A DNA stretch of 64,000 nucleotides from contig NZ_JAPFQM010000006.1 of assembly GCF_026241205.1 (NCBI RefSeq), positions 496,001-560,000 of the forward strand, in the 5' to 3' direction. Made by a program: the position numbers and the translations under genes. The notes beneath the pieces were generated by a model. It made no database searches. It was not told the origin of the DNA and worked only from the letters and a program-made list of their open reading frames with translations. Of this stretch, positions 34,725 through 44,944 are shown in pieces (within the stretch, counting starts at the first letter, position 1; each line of letters opens with the position of its first letter). Source of the DNA: Thermomicrobium sp. 4228-Ro (lineage in GTDB: Bacteria; Chloroflexota; Chloroflexia; Thermomicrobiales; Thermomicrobiaceae).

Positions 34725-35548
34725 CGCAGCACCTCCCGGCGGAGCATCATGTAGGCCGCGACCGCGCTCGCGATGATCCAGGCGAACAGGACACCGGACA
34801 GAACGAGCAGCAGGGTGCCGCCGAGCCGCTCGTCAGCATAGAGTCCGGCCGGGCCGAGCAGCTCCAGCGAACCAGCCAGCGAGCGAAGCGCAGCGATACG
34901 GTACGCCTCGACGGGGTTCGCGAGCGCGAGAGCCAGCAACCAGCTCGGTGGTAGGCGAACAGCCAGCGCCGTGCCCATCAGCCCGAGGTCACCGAGAAAA
35001 ACCATGACGAGCCACAGGCTGAGTGCCAGGCTGACAGCAGTGCTCGTCCGGGCACAGTGGCTGGAGAGGAACAGTCCCAGCGTGAGGGAGGCCCAGGCGA
35101 GCAGGACCGTCAGCCCGGCAAGGAGGAGGTAAGCGAATGGATCAGTTGCACCGACCAGCAAGAGGAGCACTGCACTTGCACCGAAGCCGATCATGACTGC
35201 TGCTGCCAGTGCGCCACCGAGCCCGATCGCTTTCGCTGCGAAGTAGGTGCCGGTCCCGATCGGCTGCGTGAGCCAGAATTCGAGCGCGCCCCGCTCGCGG
35301 TCCCCCGCCAGTGCCAGACCACCGAGGGTGAGCCCCATCAGGGGAACCAGGAGAAGCATGACGTTGACGAGGCTTGCTGCGGTGCGGCCGAAACCGCTCA
35401 CTGGACTGGCCGCACCGGTGAGATAGACGAGCAGCGAGAGTGCCGTGCTCAGGAGGAGTAACGCCGCAGCGTCGGCGAGTAACCAGCGGTTGCGGAGCGC
35501 ATCGCGCAGTTCCTTGCGTGTGAGTACGGTGAGCGTGTTACCACCCAT
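34721..35548 (-). CDS. nosY: NosY ABC permease
   Basis: 275 aa from the ATG at 35548. Six membrane spans; the N-terminal TVLTRKELRDALRNRW is the usual cytoplasmic lead of NosY. DRERGALEFWLTQPIG is the conserved loop between TM2 and TM3. It forms the membrane part of the NosDFY complex that supports CuZ assembly. It overlaps the end of the nosD-nosF fusion by 11 bp and the start of nosL by 4 bp. Confidence 0.9.
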   Translation of the reverse strand: MGGNTLTVLTRKELRDALRNRWLLADAAALLLLSTALSLLVYLTGAASPVSGFGRTAASLVNVMLLLVPLMGLTLGGLALAGDRERGALEFWLTQPIGTGTYFAAKAIGLGGALAAAVMIGFGASAVLLLLVGATDPFAYLLLAGLTVLLAWASLTLGLFLSSHCARTSTAVSLALSLWLVMVFLGDLGLMGTALAVRLPPSWLLALALANPVEAYRIAALRSLAGSLELLGPAGLYADERLGGTLLLVLSGVLFAWIIASAVAAYMMLRREVLR

Positions 35549-37907
35549 CGGACTCCTCCAGATGGAAATCCTGTACGGCGATACCGACTCGTGCGAGGAC
35601 GAAGAACGGTTCGCCCTTGCGGCTCGCTGGGACGACGAGGCGCAACTGCTGGCCATCCCGGTACACGGTGAATCCGTGCGCAGTGAGGAGGTGCCAGGCG
35701 GGCTGCAGGGTGTCCGGTTCCAGATTGAGTACGAGCAGGACCTGCCCGTCCTGCTGCAGCCGCCGGGTCACTGGTACCTCAGCGACCACGCGACCGGCCT
35801 CGATGCGCAACACCCGCGTCGCCAGTCGCCAGATGTCGTCCGGCCGGTGCGAGGCGAACACGATCGTGCGTCCGCTGTCGCGCAGTTGCTCGAGGATGGT
35901 CAGGAGGTCTTCCCGTGCTGCGGTGTCCAGATTGGCTGTCGGCTCGTCGAGTAAGAGCAACGGCGGGTCACCGATCGTCGCCAAGGCGAGCGCGAGACGC
36001 TGTTGCATGCCGCCGGAGAGCGTCCGCACCGGTTGCCACCAGACCTGCTGGAGGCCGAAGCGCTCGAGCCGCTGCCAAGCCTGTTCAAGAGGCTCACCGC
36101 GGAGTTGGGCGATGGTCAGCACGAGTTCGCTGACCGAGAGATCGAGAAGCGGTAGCTGCTGCGGGACGTAACCGATACGCGCTCGCACTGCCGGTCCCTC
36201 GCGCAACGGCGAGCGCCCGAAGACGTTCACCACGCCCTCGAACGTCGTCCGTCCGAGGAGGCAGCGGAGGATCGTCGTCTTCCCAGCACCGTTCGGCCCC
36301 CAAAGGGCGATGGCTTCACCGGGGAACACGCTGAAGCTCACCCGGTCCAGCACGACCCGGTCAGCGAAGCGCTTGGTGAGATCGTGTACGTCGATGATCG
36401 GCGCTGCTCCGGCGAGCTCACCACTCGCGACGGTCGTCGAGATCGCGGTCTGCTTATCGATCGTCGATACCGGCATCCCTGTGCGCATGCGGGTATGCGT
36501 CGCTGCAACTGCCGCCGGCCACGGTCGGCGCAGCCCGAGGGCGAAGAAGAGGAGGAGCACAGTGACGACGCTGAGTGGGAGGAGCGCCCCTGATCGGCTT
36601 GGTGACCCCGCCTGCCACGGTACCGGTGGCCAGTCCATCGGCTGTACGAGCGGAGCGGGATCGGCGAACCGGGGTGGTGGTTGGAAGACAGGGACCGTGC
36701 GGACGGCGAGGTCGAGCGCGGTCATCGCCAGGCTGAACCGGAAGAACGCGAGGAGTGGCTCGCGGTCGGTGAGCACGCTGGACAGTGCCCGGCTGGTGTA
36801 GGGAAGATCGCCGATGCCGTCGCGATCGGTATCGTATCCGACGTAGTCGCTCCAGAAGTTGCCGCGTCCGTTTTCCGCCCAAGCGATCTGCGCAAGGGTG
36901 CCACCACCTTGGGGAGCCGCTTGTTCGAGGTTCTCGAGGAAGACGTTGGCAGTGATGAGGTTGCGTCGTGTCGCTGGCGTCACCAGAAGCCCGATGTCGT
37001 TGTAGGCGATCCAGTTCCCGCTGATCCGATTCGACGTGTTGTCGGAGAGCGGTGAGTTGTCGAGGTAGAGACCGACACGGTTGTGCAGCATCAGGTTCCC
37101 CTCGATGGTCGCGCCGTCGGTCTCTTTGAGTGCCAGACCGTAGCCAGAGGGTCCGCGGTTGTGGAGGAAGGCATTGTAGCGGACGGTCTGACGTGCGCCG
37201 TACATGAAGTAGATTCCGACCGAGTTGTCGCGCAGGATGTTCCGTTCCACTGTGCTCTCGTTCGAGTACATAACGTGTACCCCGTACCGGCCGCGTTCGA
37301 TGCGATTGCCCTGCACGAGCGTGCCGTCGGAGTACCAGACGAGGACGTCGCGACTGTCCTGGACGTGATTCTCGAGGACGCGAGCTCGCGGGCTGTACCA
37401 CAGCTTGATGCCGTCACCGCGCTGCGGTTCGGGCAGTGGCTTGCCGATGACCAGGTTGTCCTGGACGAGACCATCCGGTGCATCGAGGAGCTGAATACCG
37501 AAAAGACTATCGAGCACGTGATTGCCGACGATCGCCACACGCGGTGCCTGGACGAGGATGCCGCTATCCTCATGGTCGTGGCTCGTGCCGCTCCCGCGGA
37601 TGACGAACCCTTGGAGGTGAACATCCGGCGCGGTGATACGGACGACCGTACCGGTTCCCTTGCCATCGATGACCGGCCAGTCTTCGCCGATCAGGGTCAA
37701 TGGTCGGTCGAGGACGATCGGCCCGAGGTAGTTCCCGCCACGTACCCGGATCGTCGAACCGGGCGGTATGGTCGCGATCGTGGCCGAAAGGTCGTGCAGC
37801 GGGCAGGTGGGACAGACGACGAGTTCATCAGCCCGAGCGTCCGGTGTCGTCGAGCGGCTGAACACTGCGGTCAGCACCAACACGGCCGCGAGGACGAGCC
37901 GGCGCAT
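35538..37907 (-). CDS. nosDF: NosD-NosF fusion: periplasmic beta-helix protein joined to ABC ATPase
   Basis: 789 aa from the ATG at 37907. Residues 1-27 form a signal peptide. Residues ~30-400 are the NosD right-handed beta-helix (CASH repeats such as GILVQAPRVAIVGNHVLDS), with the NosD endings NGRGNFWSDYVGYDTDRDGIGD and LTDREPLLAFF. A single transmembrane helix (LLPLSVVTVLLLFFALGL) lies near 450-470. After a linker, residues ~515-789 form a complete NosF ATPase: WGPNGAGKTTILRCL, TLSGGMQQRLALALA, LLLLDEPTANLDTA and a switch His in FASHRPDD. NosD and NosF are normally separate proteins. The topology (outside, one span, inside) makes the fusion physically sensible, and there is no stop or frameshift between the halves. 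Confidence 0.9.
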   Translation of the reverse strand: MRRLVLAAVLVLTAVFSRSTTPDARADELVVCPTCPLHDLSATIATIPPGSTIRVRGGNYLGPIVLDRPLTLIGEDWPVIDGKGTGTVVRITAPDVHLQGFVIRGSGTSHDHEDSGILVQAPRVAIVGNHVLDSLFGIQLLDAPDGLVQDNLVIGKPLPEPQRGDGIKLWYSPRARVLENHVQDSRDVLVWYSDGTLVQGNRIERGRYGVHVMYSNESTVERNILRDNSVGIYFMYGARQTVRYNAFLHNRGPSGYGLALKETDGATIEGNLMLHNRVGLYLDNSPLSDNTSNRISGNWIAYNDIGLLVTPATRRNLITANVFLENLEQAAPQGGGTLAQIAWAENGRGNFWSDYVGYDTDRDGIGDLPYTSRALSSVLTDREPLLAFFRFSLAMTALDLAVRTVPVFQPPPRFADPAPLVQPMDWPPVPWQAGSPSRSGALLPLSVVTVLLLFFALGLRRPWPAAVAATHTRMRTGMPVSTIDKQTAISTTVASGELAGAAPIIDVHDLTKRFADRVVLDRVSFSVFPGEAIALWGPNGAGKTTILRCLLGRTTFEGVVNVFGRSPLREGPAVRARIGYVPQQLPLLDLSVSELVLTIAQLRGEPLEQAWQRLERFGLQQVWWQPVRTLSGGMQQRLALALATIGDPPLLLLDEPTANLDTAAREDLLTILEQLRDSGRTIVFASHRPDDIWRLATRVLRIEAGRVVAEVPVTRRLQQDGQVLLVLNLEPDTLQPAWHLLTAHGFTVYRDGQQLRLVVPASRKGEPFFVLARVGIAVQDFHLEESDGW

Positions 37908-37911
37908 CGTG

Positions 37912-38547
37912 TCACCCCCGTTGCACTGGCCCGCGCAGGCGAGCGAAGACACCGACGATCGTGCTCAGTGCAGCGAGCACAGCGAGGTAGAGGCCACTGC
38001 CGAAGCGGGTCTCGACGACGAACTGACCGACGCGGCCGGTACCCAGCACCGGTGGCGTGAACGGTTTGATCGCGCTGGAGAGTGCGGCGTGCGGGTCGAG
38101 ATGGTGGCCGAAGTACCACAGCCAGTACTGCAAGTCGGCGATGAAGATGAGCGGGAACACGACGACCAGCAGGGAGAGCCAGGCCGTCCAGCGGCGTCGC
38201 ACGACGGCAGCCAGCAGCGCCAGCGCTGCCAGGGCAGCGACACCGTAGGGTGCGATGGCCCGCTCGAAGGTGGCGGCCTCTTCGAGCTTCATCATGCCGA
38301 TGTAGTGGTTGAGCCCGTTGACCTCCTGGACGTCACCGGCGAGCTTCGTGAGGTAGATCCACACCCGTAGCCCGCCGGGATACTGCGGCGCCAGGAGCGT
38401 CATGTGCCAATACGGGAGTGCCAGCGAGGCGGCGAGCGCGACAGCTGCCACGAGGAACGGCACTCGATCGTCGATGCGGGAGATCGCGGTGACGAGTGCC
38501 TGGCGGATTCCGGTTCGGGGTATGACCTGCGTCGTCGAAACGGTCAT
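37912..38547 (-). CDS. nosB: NosB-like membrane protein of the nos cluster
   Basis: 211 aa from the ATG at 38547 behind AAAGGA; an in-frame ATG at 38568 lacks a ribosome binding site. Five hydrophobic spans include PFLVAAVALAASLALPYWHM and LSLLVVVFPLIFIADLQYWL. A conserved-looking soluble loop has WIYLTKLAGDVQEVNGLNHYIG. This protein, directly after nosZ, matches NosB of Wolinella-type (clade II) nos operons in position and type. Its biochemical role is unsettled. A strong palindrome separates it from nosZ. Confidence 0.82.
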   Translation of the reverse strand: MTVSTTQVIPRTGIRQALVTAISRIDDRVPFLVAAVALAASLALPYWHMTLLAPQYPGGLRVWIYLTKLAGDVQEVNGLNHYIGMMKLEEAATFERAIAPYGVAALAALALLAAVVRRRWTAWLSLLVVVFPLIFIADLQYWLWYFGHHLDPHAALSSAIKPFTPPVLGTGRVGQFVVETRFGSGLYLAVLAALSTIVGVFARLRGPVQRG

Positions 38548-38593
38548 CGTCTGCGATCCTTTCGTCATCCAAAGAGCGCTTTCGACCGAGTGA

Positions 38594-38627
38594 CCTAGGC
38601 TGGGGAGCAGCTGCTCCCCAGCCTAGG
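38594..38627 (-). terminator. 34-bp perfect palindrome between nosZ and nosB
   Basis: The 17-bp arms CCTAGGCTGGGGAGCAG and CTGCTCCCCAGCCTAGG are exact complements with no spacer. It lies 10 bp beyond the nosZ stop and 46 bp before nosB. In RNA it would form a very stable hairpin, so nosZ probably ends or is stabilised here with partial read-through to nosB. There is no U-tract. Confidence 0.75.
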
Positions 38628-38637
38628 CGTTGCGGGG

Positions 38638-40659
<2,022 letters not shown>

Positions 40660-40862
40660 CGTCCGTCCCTCCTCGTCCAAGCCCGCCACTCCCATTCGCT
40701 GCTTCCAGTGTCGTCGTGTTCCGGATAGACGAACACACCCGGCCGGGTAGTCCGTGCCTATCTGGCGGGATGGTTTTCTGGCCTATCCGTTCGGGTAGGG
40801 GCGATCGGGTCGGAGGCAACCGAAGATACCAGGCAAACTGGAGAGGAGGAGCGGAGGGAGCG

Positions 40863-41606
40863 ATGCCGAGCGCACTCGATGTCTTGGCCCAGGAGGTCGT
40901 TGCTTGCCAGCGCTGCCCCCGGTTGGTGGCCTATCGCGAGGCGATCGCACGCCACAAGCGCCGTGCCTACCGCGACGAGGAGTACTGGGGGCGGCCGGTG
41001 CCTGGCTTCGGCGATCCGCAGGCGCGTCTCGTTGTGATCGGCCTCGCGCCGGCAGCGCACGGTGGCAACCGCACCGGGCGGATGTTCACCGGCGACAGCT
41101 CGGGGGACTGGCTCTACCGCGCGCTCTATCGCGCTGGGTTCGCCAGCCAGCCGGTCAGCCGTTCCCGCGACGACGGGCTGGAACTCCGCGATGCCTACGT
41201 CACTGCCGCGTGCCGCTGTGCGCCACCGGACAACCGTCCGACGCGCCAGGAGCTCGCTGCCTGCCAGCCGTATCTCGTGCGGGAGCTGCAACTCCTCGAG
41301 CGCGCACGCGTGCTCGTCTGCCTCGGCCAGATCGCGTTCGCGGCGGCACTGGCCGCGCTGCGGAACCTGGGTGCCGGAGCACCGGTACCGGTCGACGAGA
41401 CTGCGACCAGGCCGCCGCGTTTCCGGCACGGTGCGGTCTACCGCTGGGAGACGGTGCCAGCGCGCGAGCATGGTTTCTGGCTCGTCGCCAGCTACCACCC
41501 GAGCCGCCGCAATACGCAGACCGGGCTCCTCAGCGAAGCCATGTTCGATGCGGTCTTCGCGCGAGCGCGGGAACTCCTCGGTGATGACGGTCGTCAGTCC
41601 AGTTGA
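40863..41606 (+). CDS. Family 5 uracil-DNA glycosylase (UDGb type, Fe-S)
   Basis: 247 aa; the ATG at 40863 follows GGAGGGAG. Motif A is GLAPAAHGGNRTGRMFTGD, the family 5 signature, which lacks the polar catalytic residue of families 1-4. Motif B is ASYHPSRRNTQTG. Iron-sulfur ligands are C15 and C18 (ACQRCP) and two further cysteines in AACRCAPPDNRPTRQELAAC. This enzyme removes uracil, and often hypoxanthine, from DNA; it is common in thermophiles, where cytosine deaminates quickly. Its 3' end overlaps the converging frameshifted gene by 13 bp. Confidence 0.92.
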   Translation: MPSALDVLAQEVVACQRCPRLVAYREAIARHKRRAYRDEEYWGRPVPGFGDPQARLVVIGLAPAAHGGNRTGRMFTGDSSGDWLYRALYRAGFASQPVSRSRDDGLELRDAYVTAACRCAPPDNRPTRQELAACQPYLVRELQLLERARVLVCLGQIAFAAALAALRNLGAGAPVPVDETATRPPRFRHGAVYRWETVPAREHGFWLVASYHPSRRNTQTGLLSEAMFDAVFARARELLGDDGRQSS

Positions 41607-42135
41607 ACGAGTTGCGGTGCGACCGCCTCGCCCCACTGGTCAGCCAGGCCGATACCGAGCGACTCGGCGACCGCGTCGGTGCGGCTGTCGATCGCTCGGC
41701 CGAAGAGGTACGGTGCCACCGTTCCGCTCACGCCGTGCTTCCGGAGTGCCTGGCGGATCTTCTCACGCTGCAACCGGCCGGCGAACTCGACGACATCACG
41801 GGGTGGAGGCGGCCCTTCGCCTCGACGAGGAGCCAGCGTGCCCCGTGCTCGGGATGCTCGAGCTGCACGATGACGTCGAACTCGCCGTTCAGCGCGACGA
41901 AGCGCGGGCGCGTGATGACCCGCCAACCGGCTGCCGTATGGAGGGCGATGAGTCCTCGAGCAGCCTCTGCTCCTGCTTCCGTACTGAGGAGCAGCACGAG
42001 TTCGTCGAATGCCCGGTCATGCTCCGGCGACTCGCGCACCAGCTGTTCGACCGCCTCGCTCAGTCGCTGGACGACTTGCCGGAGTTCGGCGATCGCCTGC
42101 TCGGCCTGCCGGAACGCTTCGATACTCGCTGCCAC
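41594..42135 (-). pseudogene. Frameshifted coiled-coil / PD-(D/E)XK nuclease-like gene
   Basis: Two overlapping minus-strand frames together read as one protein. The first starts at the GTG at 42135 behind GGAGG and gives IEAFRQAEQAIAELRQV, later NGEFDVIVQLEHPEHGARW and LLVEAKGRLHP. The second continues with DVVEFAGRLQREKIRQALRKHG and ends at 41594. They join at the run CCCC (GGGG at 41801-41804): one extra C would restore a single frame of about 180 aa with no other damage. The E-F-D ... E-A-K pattern suggests a PD-(D/E)XK fold. It is either a recent pseudogene, a sequencing error in a homopolymer, or a slippery-site frameshift. A functional parallel is the gene at 15724. Confidence 0.75.
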
Positions 42136-42244
42136 TGCGAGCACCTCCGTCGCACTGCTTCAGTATACCGGGGTCGCCGTGGAACGAGAAATCGATCGTC
42201 GCGCGGTCGGAGGCGCCAGACCGACACGCGCACGAGACGCGCGA

Positions 42245-42282
42245 CGGGCGGCCGGCGGTCTGGTGGGCGCACCGGCCGCCCG
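42245..42282 (-). terminator. Hairpin downstream of the TrpB2 gene
   Basis: CGGGCGGCCGG and CCGGCCGCCCG are perfect 11-bp arms around a 16-nt loop. It lies 25 bp beyond the stop at 42307 and upstream of the next minus-strand gene. A terminator role is likely, but there is no T-tract. Confidence 0.5.
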
Positions 42283-42306
42283 CCGCCAGGATCGTTCTCC
42301 GAGCCG

Positions 42307-43674
42307 TTACCGTGCGACCGGCGGGAGATCGGCCAGCGCGGCCTGGACGGCCTCCTCGGGATACTCGTAGTCCTCGAGCTTCCCTGCTAGGTACGCCTCG
42401 TAGGCGGCGAGGTCGAAGTGTCCGTGCCCGCTCAAGCCGATCAGGATCGCCTTCTCCTCGCCGGTCTCGGCGCAGCGCCGTGCCTCGTCGATCGCTGCCC
42501 GCACGGCGTGGGCCGACTCCGGTGCCGGGACGATCCCCTCGGCCCGTGCGAAGAGCACCGCCCCTTCGAACACCTTGGTCTGCGGGAGCGCGATCGCCTC
42601 GATCAGCCCCTGCTCGTAGAGGTGACTGACCAGCGGTGCCATCCCGTGGTAGCGCAGCCCACCGGCGTGGATGCTGGCGGGAATGAAGGTGTGGCCGAGC
42701 GTGTGCATCTTGAGGAGCGGCGTCGTGCGCGCCGTGTCGCCGAAGTCGTAGGTGTAGACGCCCCGCGTCAGCGAGGGGCAGGCCGTCGGTTCGACCGCGA
42801 CGATGCGCACGTCCTTGCCCTGGAGCTTGTCGCGGACGAACGGGAAGGTGAGCCCGGCGAAGTTCGAGCCGCCCCCGACACAGCCGAAGATGACGTCGGG
42901 ATAGTCACCGGCCAGCTCGAACTGCCGCTGGGCTTCCAGGCCGATCACCGTCTGGTGCAGCAGCACGTGGTTGAGCACGCTGCCCAGCGAGTACTTGGTG
43001 TCGGCCCGCGAGGCGGCGTCCTCGACCGCTTCCGAGATGGCGATACCCAGGCTGCCCGGATGGTTCGGGTCCTGCTCGTAGAAGCGGCGACCGGACGCGG
43101 TATCCGGGCTGGGGCTCGGCACGCACTGGGCGCCCCAGGTCTCCATCAGGATCCGCCGGTACGGCTTTTGGAGGTAACTGGCCCGCACCATGTACACCTT
43201 GAGTTCGAGGTCGAAGAAGGCACAGGCCATCGCCAGCGAGCTTCCCCACTGCCCTGCTCCGGTCTCGGTGGTGAGGCGCTTCACCCCGGCCTGCTTGTTG
43301 TAGTAGGCCTGAGCGACCGCGGTATTCGGCTTGTGGCTGCCCGCTGGGCTCACGCCCTCGTACTTGTAGTAGATGCGCGCTGGTGTACCGAGCACCCGCT
43401 CGAGCCGCCGCGCCCGGAACAGCGGCGTGGGACGCCAGAGCCGGTAGACGTCGAGCACCGGCCCGGGAATCTCCACCCACCGCTCCTGCGTGACCTCCTG
43501 GAGGATCAGCTCCATCGGGAACAGCGGCTCGAGGTCGCCCGGCCCGACCGGCTCACCGGTCGCGGGATGGATGGGTGGCGGGGGCGCACTCGACAAGTCG
43601 GCAGTCAGGTTGTACCAGTGGGTCGGAAGGTCGGCCTCGGTCAGCACGAACTTCACGGTTTCTCCAGCAGTCAC
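42307..43674 (-). CDS. trpB: TrpB2-type tryptophan synthase beta chain
   Basis: 455 aa with a GTG start behind GGAGGA. The PLP lysine is in [14 protein letters not shown] and the phosphate-binding loop is [11 protein letters not shown]. The TrpB2 hallmarks are the long N-terminal extension (residues 1-70, with [12 protein letters not shown]), [14 protein letters not shown]-type binding strands and [16 protein letters not shown]. TrpB2 converts indole and serine to tryptophan, or salvages indole; it binds TrpA weakly. No trpA or other trp gene is nearby, so indole rescue or a serine-related role is plausible. Confidence 0.92.
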   Translation of the reverse strand: MTAGETVKFVLTEADLPTHWYNLTADLSSAPPPPIHPATGEPVGPGDLEPLFPMELILQEVTQERWVEIPGPVLDVYRLWRPTPLFRARRLERVLGTPARIYYKYEGVSPAGSHKPNTAVAQAYYNKQAGVKRLTTETGAGQWGSSLAMACAFFDLELKVYMVRASYLQKPYRRILMETWGAQCVPSPSPDTASGRRFYEQDPNHPGSLGIAISEAVEDAASRADTKYSLGSVLNHVLLHQTVIGLEAQRQFELAGDYPDVIFGCVGGGSNFAGLTFPFVRDKLQGKDVRIVAVEPTACPSLTRGVYTYDFGDTARTTPLLKMHTLGHTFIPASIHAGGLRYHGMAPLVSHLYEQGLIEAIALPQTKVFEGAVLFARAEGIVPAPESAHAVRAAIDEARRCAETGEEKAILIGLSGHGHFDLAAYEAYLAGKLEDYEYPEEAVQAALADLPPVAR

Positions 43675-43954
43675 GCTCGTCCTCCGCTCCGTGTCGGTTC
43701 CGTTCGTCGCTGCAGGGATTGTAAAGGAACGGCTGGAGAGCGCAAGCCGGAGCGCTCACCCAGCCAGGTCGCCCCAGGCGTGCCTGCTGCTCCCGCGCAC
43801 CACGCTGGTCTCGCGCGCCCGATCGCGGCCGGAGTGCCCGTCCGCAGCACCTGCGCTTCGTGCCGTCGCCTCCGGTATCCCAGCACCGCCACGCGTACCA
43901 CGCGCTCGGTGTCCCCGTCGCTGGTCGCCGTGCGGGCTCGGGTCGCCCCACCGC

Positions 43955-44944
43955 TCAGTGCCGGTGCGCCGAGAGCGGGACGTCGTCGAGCGGCAAGAGG
44001 CAGCTGCGCAGCCCTTCGGGCGACTCGAGCGAGCAGCCGCGGAAGGCTTCCGGCAGGGCCACCGGCTGTTCGGGCTGCAACGTGACGTGCAGGATACCGA
44101 AGCGGTCGCGGAGCACTCGAGCCAGATCGAGCAGCACGTCCGGCCAGGCCCGCGTCTCGTCCACCTCGACATGCCCGCTCAGCGCGACGAAGCCGCTCGT
44201 CACCGTCCAGACGTGCAGGTCGTGGACGCCGACGACACCGGGGACGCCCAGCATGGCGTGGCGCACCGCCTCCGGGTCGATGTGAGCCGGGGTGGCTTCG
44301 AGCAACACCTCGACCGAGTCCCACAGCACGTGCCAGGCGGAGCGGAGCACCAGGAGGCCGATGGCAGCCGAGAGGATCGGGTCGACCGGTGTCCAGCCGG
44401 TGAACCAGATCACCAATCCTGCCGCGATCGCGGCGACCGAACCGAGCAGGTCACCCACGACGTGCAGGAAGGCGCTGCGCAGGTTGACGTCGTGGCGGTG
44501 CAGGGCGCCCCGCGTGAGTACCCAGGCCGAGGCGCCATTGGCAGCGAGTCCGGCGACGGCGACCGCCAGCATCAGCGGGGCGTCGACCGGACGCGGCGCG
44601 AGGAGCCGCTGGAACGCTTCCCAGAAGATGCCTGCGCAGACCAGGACGAGGAAGGCAGCGTTGGCCAGTGCGGCCAGGACTTCCGCCCGGTAGAACCCAT
44701 AGGAACGGGCTGGTGTCGCTGGACGGCGCGCCAGCCAGCTGGCGAAGAGGGCCAGCCCGAGCGCGGCCGCATCGGTCGCCATGTGCGCAGCGTCGGCCAG
44801 GAGCGCGAGCGAACCGGCGAGCCAACCGCCGATCGCCTCGGCCAGCATGAAGGTGAGCGTGATCGCGAGCGCCCAGGCGAGTGCCCGCTGCTTGTACTCG
44901 GCACGCAAGCTGGCCGGTGCGTGCGTGTGCTCATGCTCGTGCAT
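43955..44944 (-). CDS. Cation diffusion facilitator, CzcD/ZitB type
   Basis: 329 aa from the ATG at 44944. The His-rich N-terminus is MHEHEHTHAP. Six TM helices follow, with metal-site residues in LLADAAHMATDAAALGLAL (H-x3-D, TM2) and FLHVVGDLLGSVAAI (H-x3-D, TM5). The cytoplasmic C-terminal domain has GVHDLHVWTVTSGFVALSGHVEVD. It exports Zn or related divalent cations by proton antiport. The start overlaps the end of the lutB-lutA fusion gene by 14 bp, so the two are likely co-transcribed, although no functional link is obvious. Confidence 0.9.
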   Translation of the reverse strand: MHEHEHTHAPASLRAEYKQRALAWALAITLTFMLAEAIGGWLAGSLALLADAAHMATDAAALGLALFASWLARRPATPARSYGFYRAEVLAALANAAFLVLVCAGIFWEAFQRLLAPRPVDAPLMLAVAVAGLAANGASAWVLTRGALHRHDVNLRSAFLHVVGDLLGSVAAIAAGLVIWFTGWTPVDPILSAAIGLLVLRSAWHVLWDSVEVLLEATPAHIDPEAVRHAMLGVPGVVGVHDLHVWTVTSGFVALSGHVEVDETRAWPDVLLDLARVLRDRFGILHVTLQPEQPVALPEAFRGCSLESPEGLRSCLLPLDDVPLSAHRH

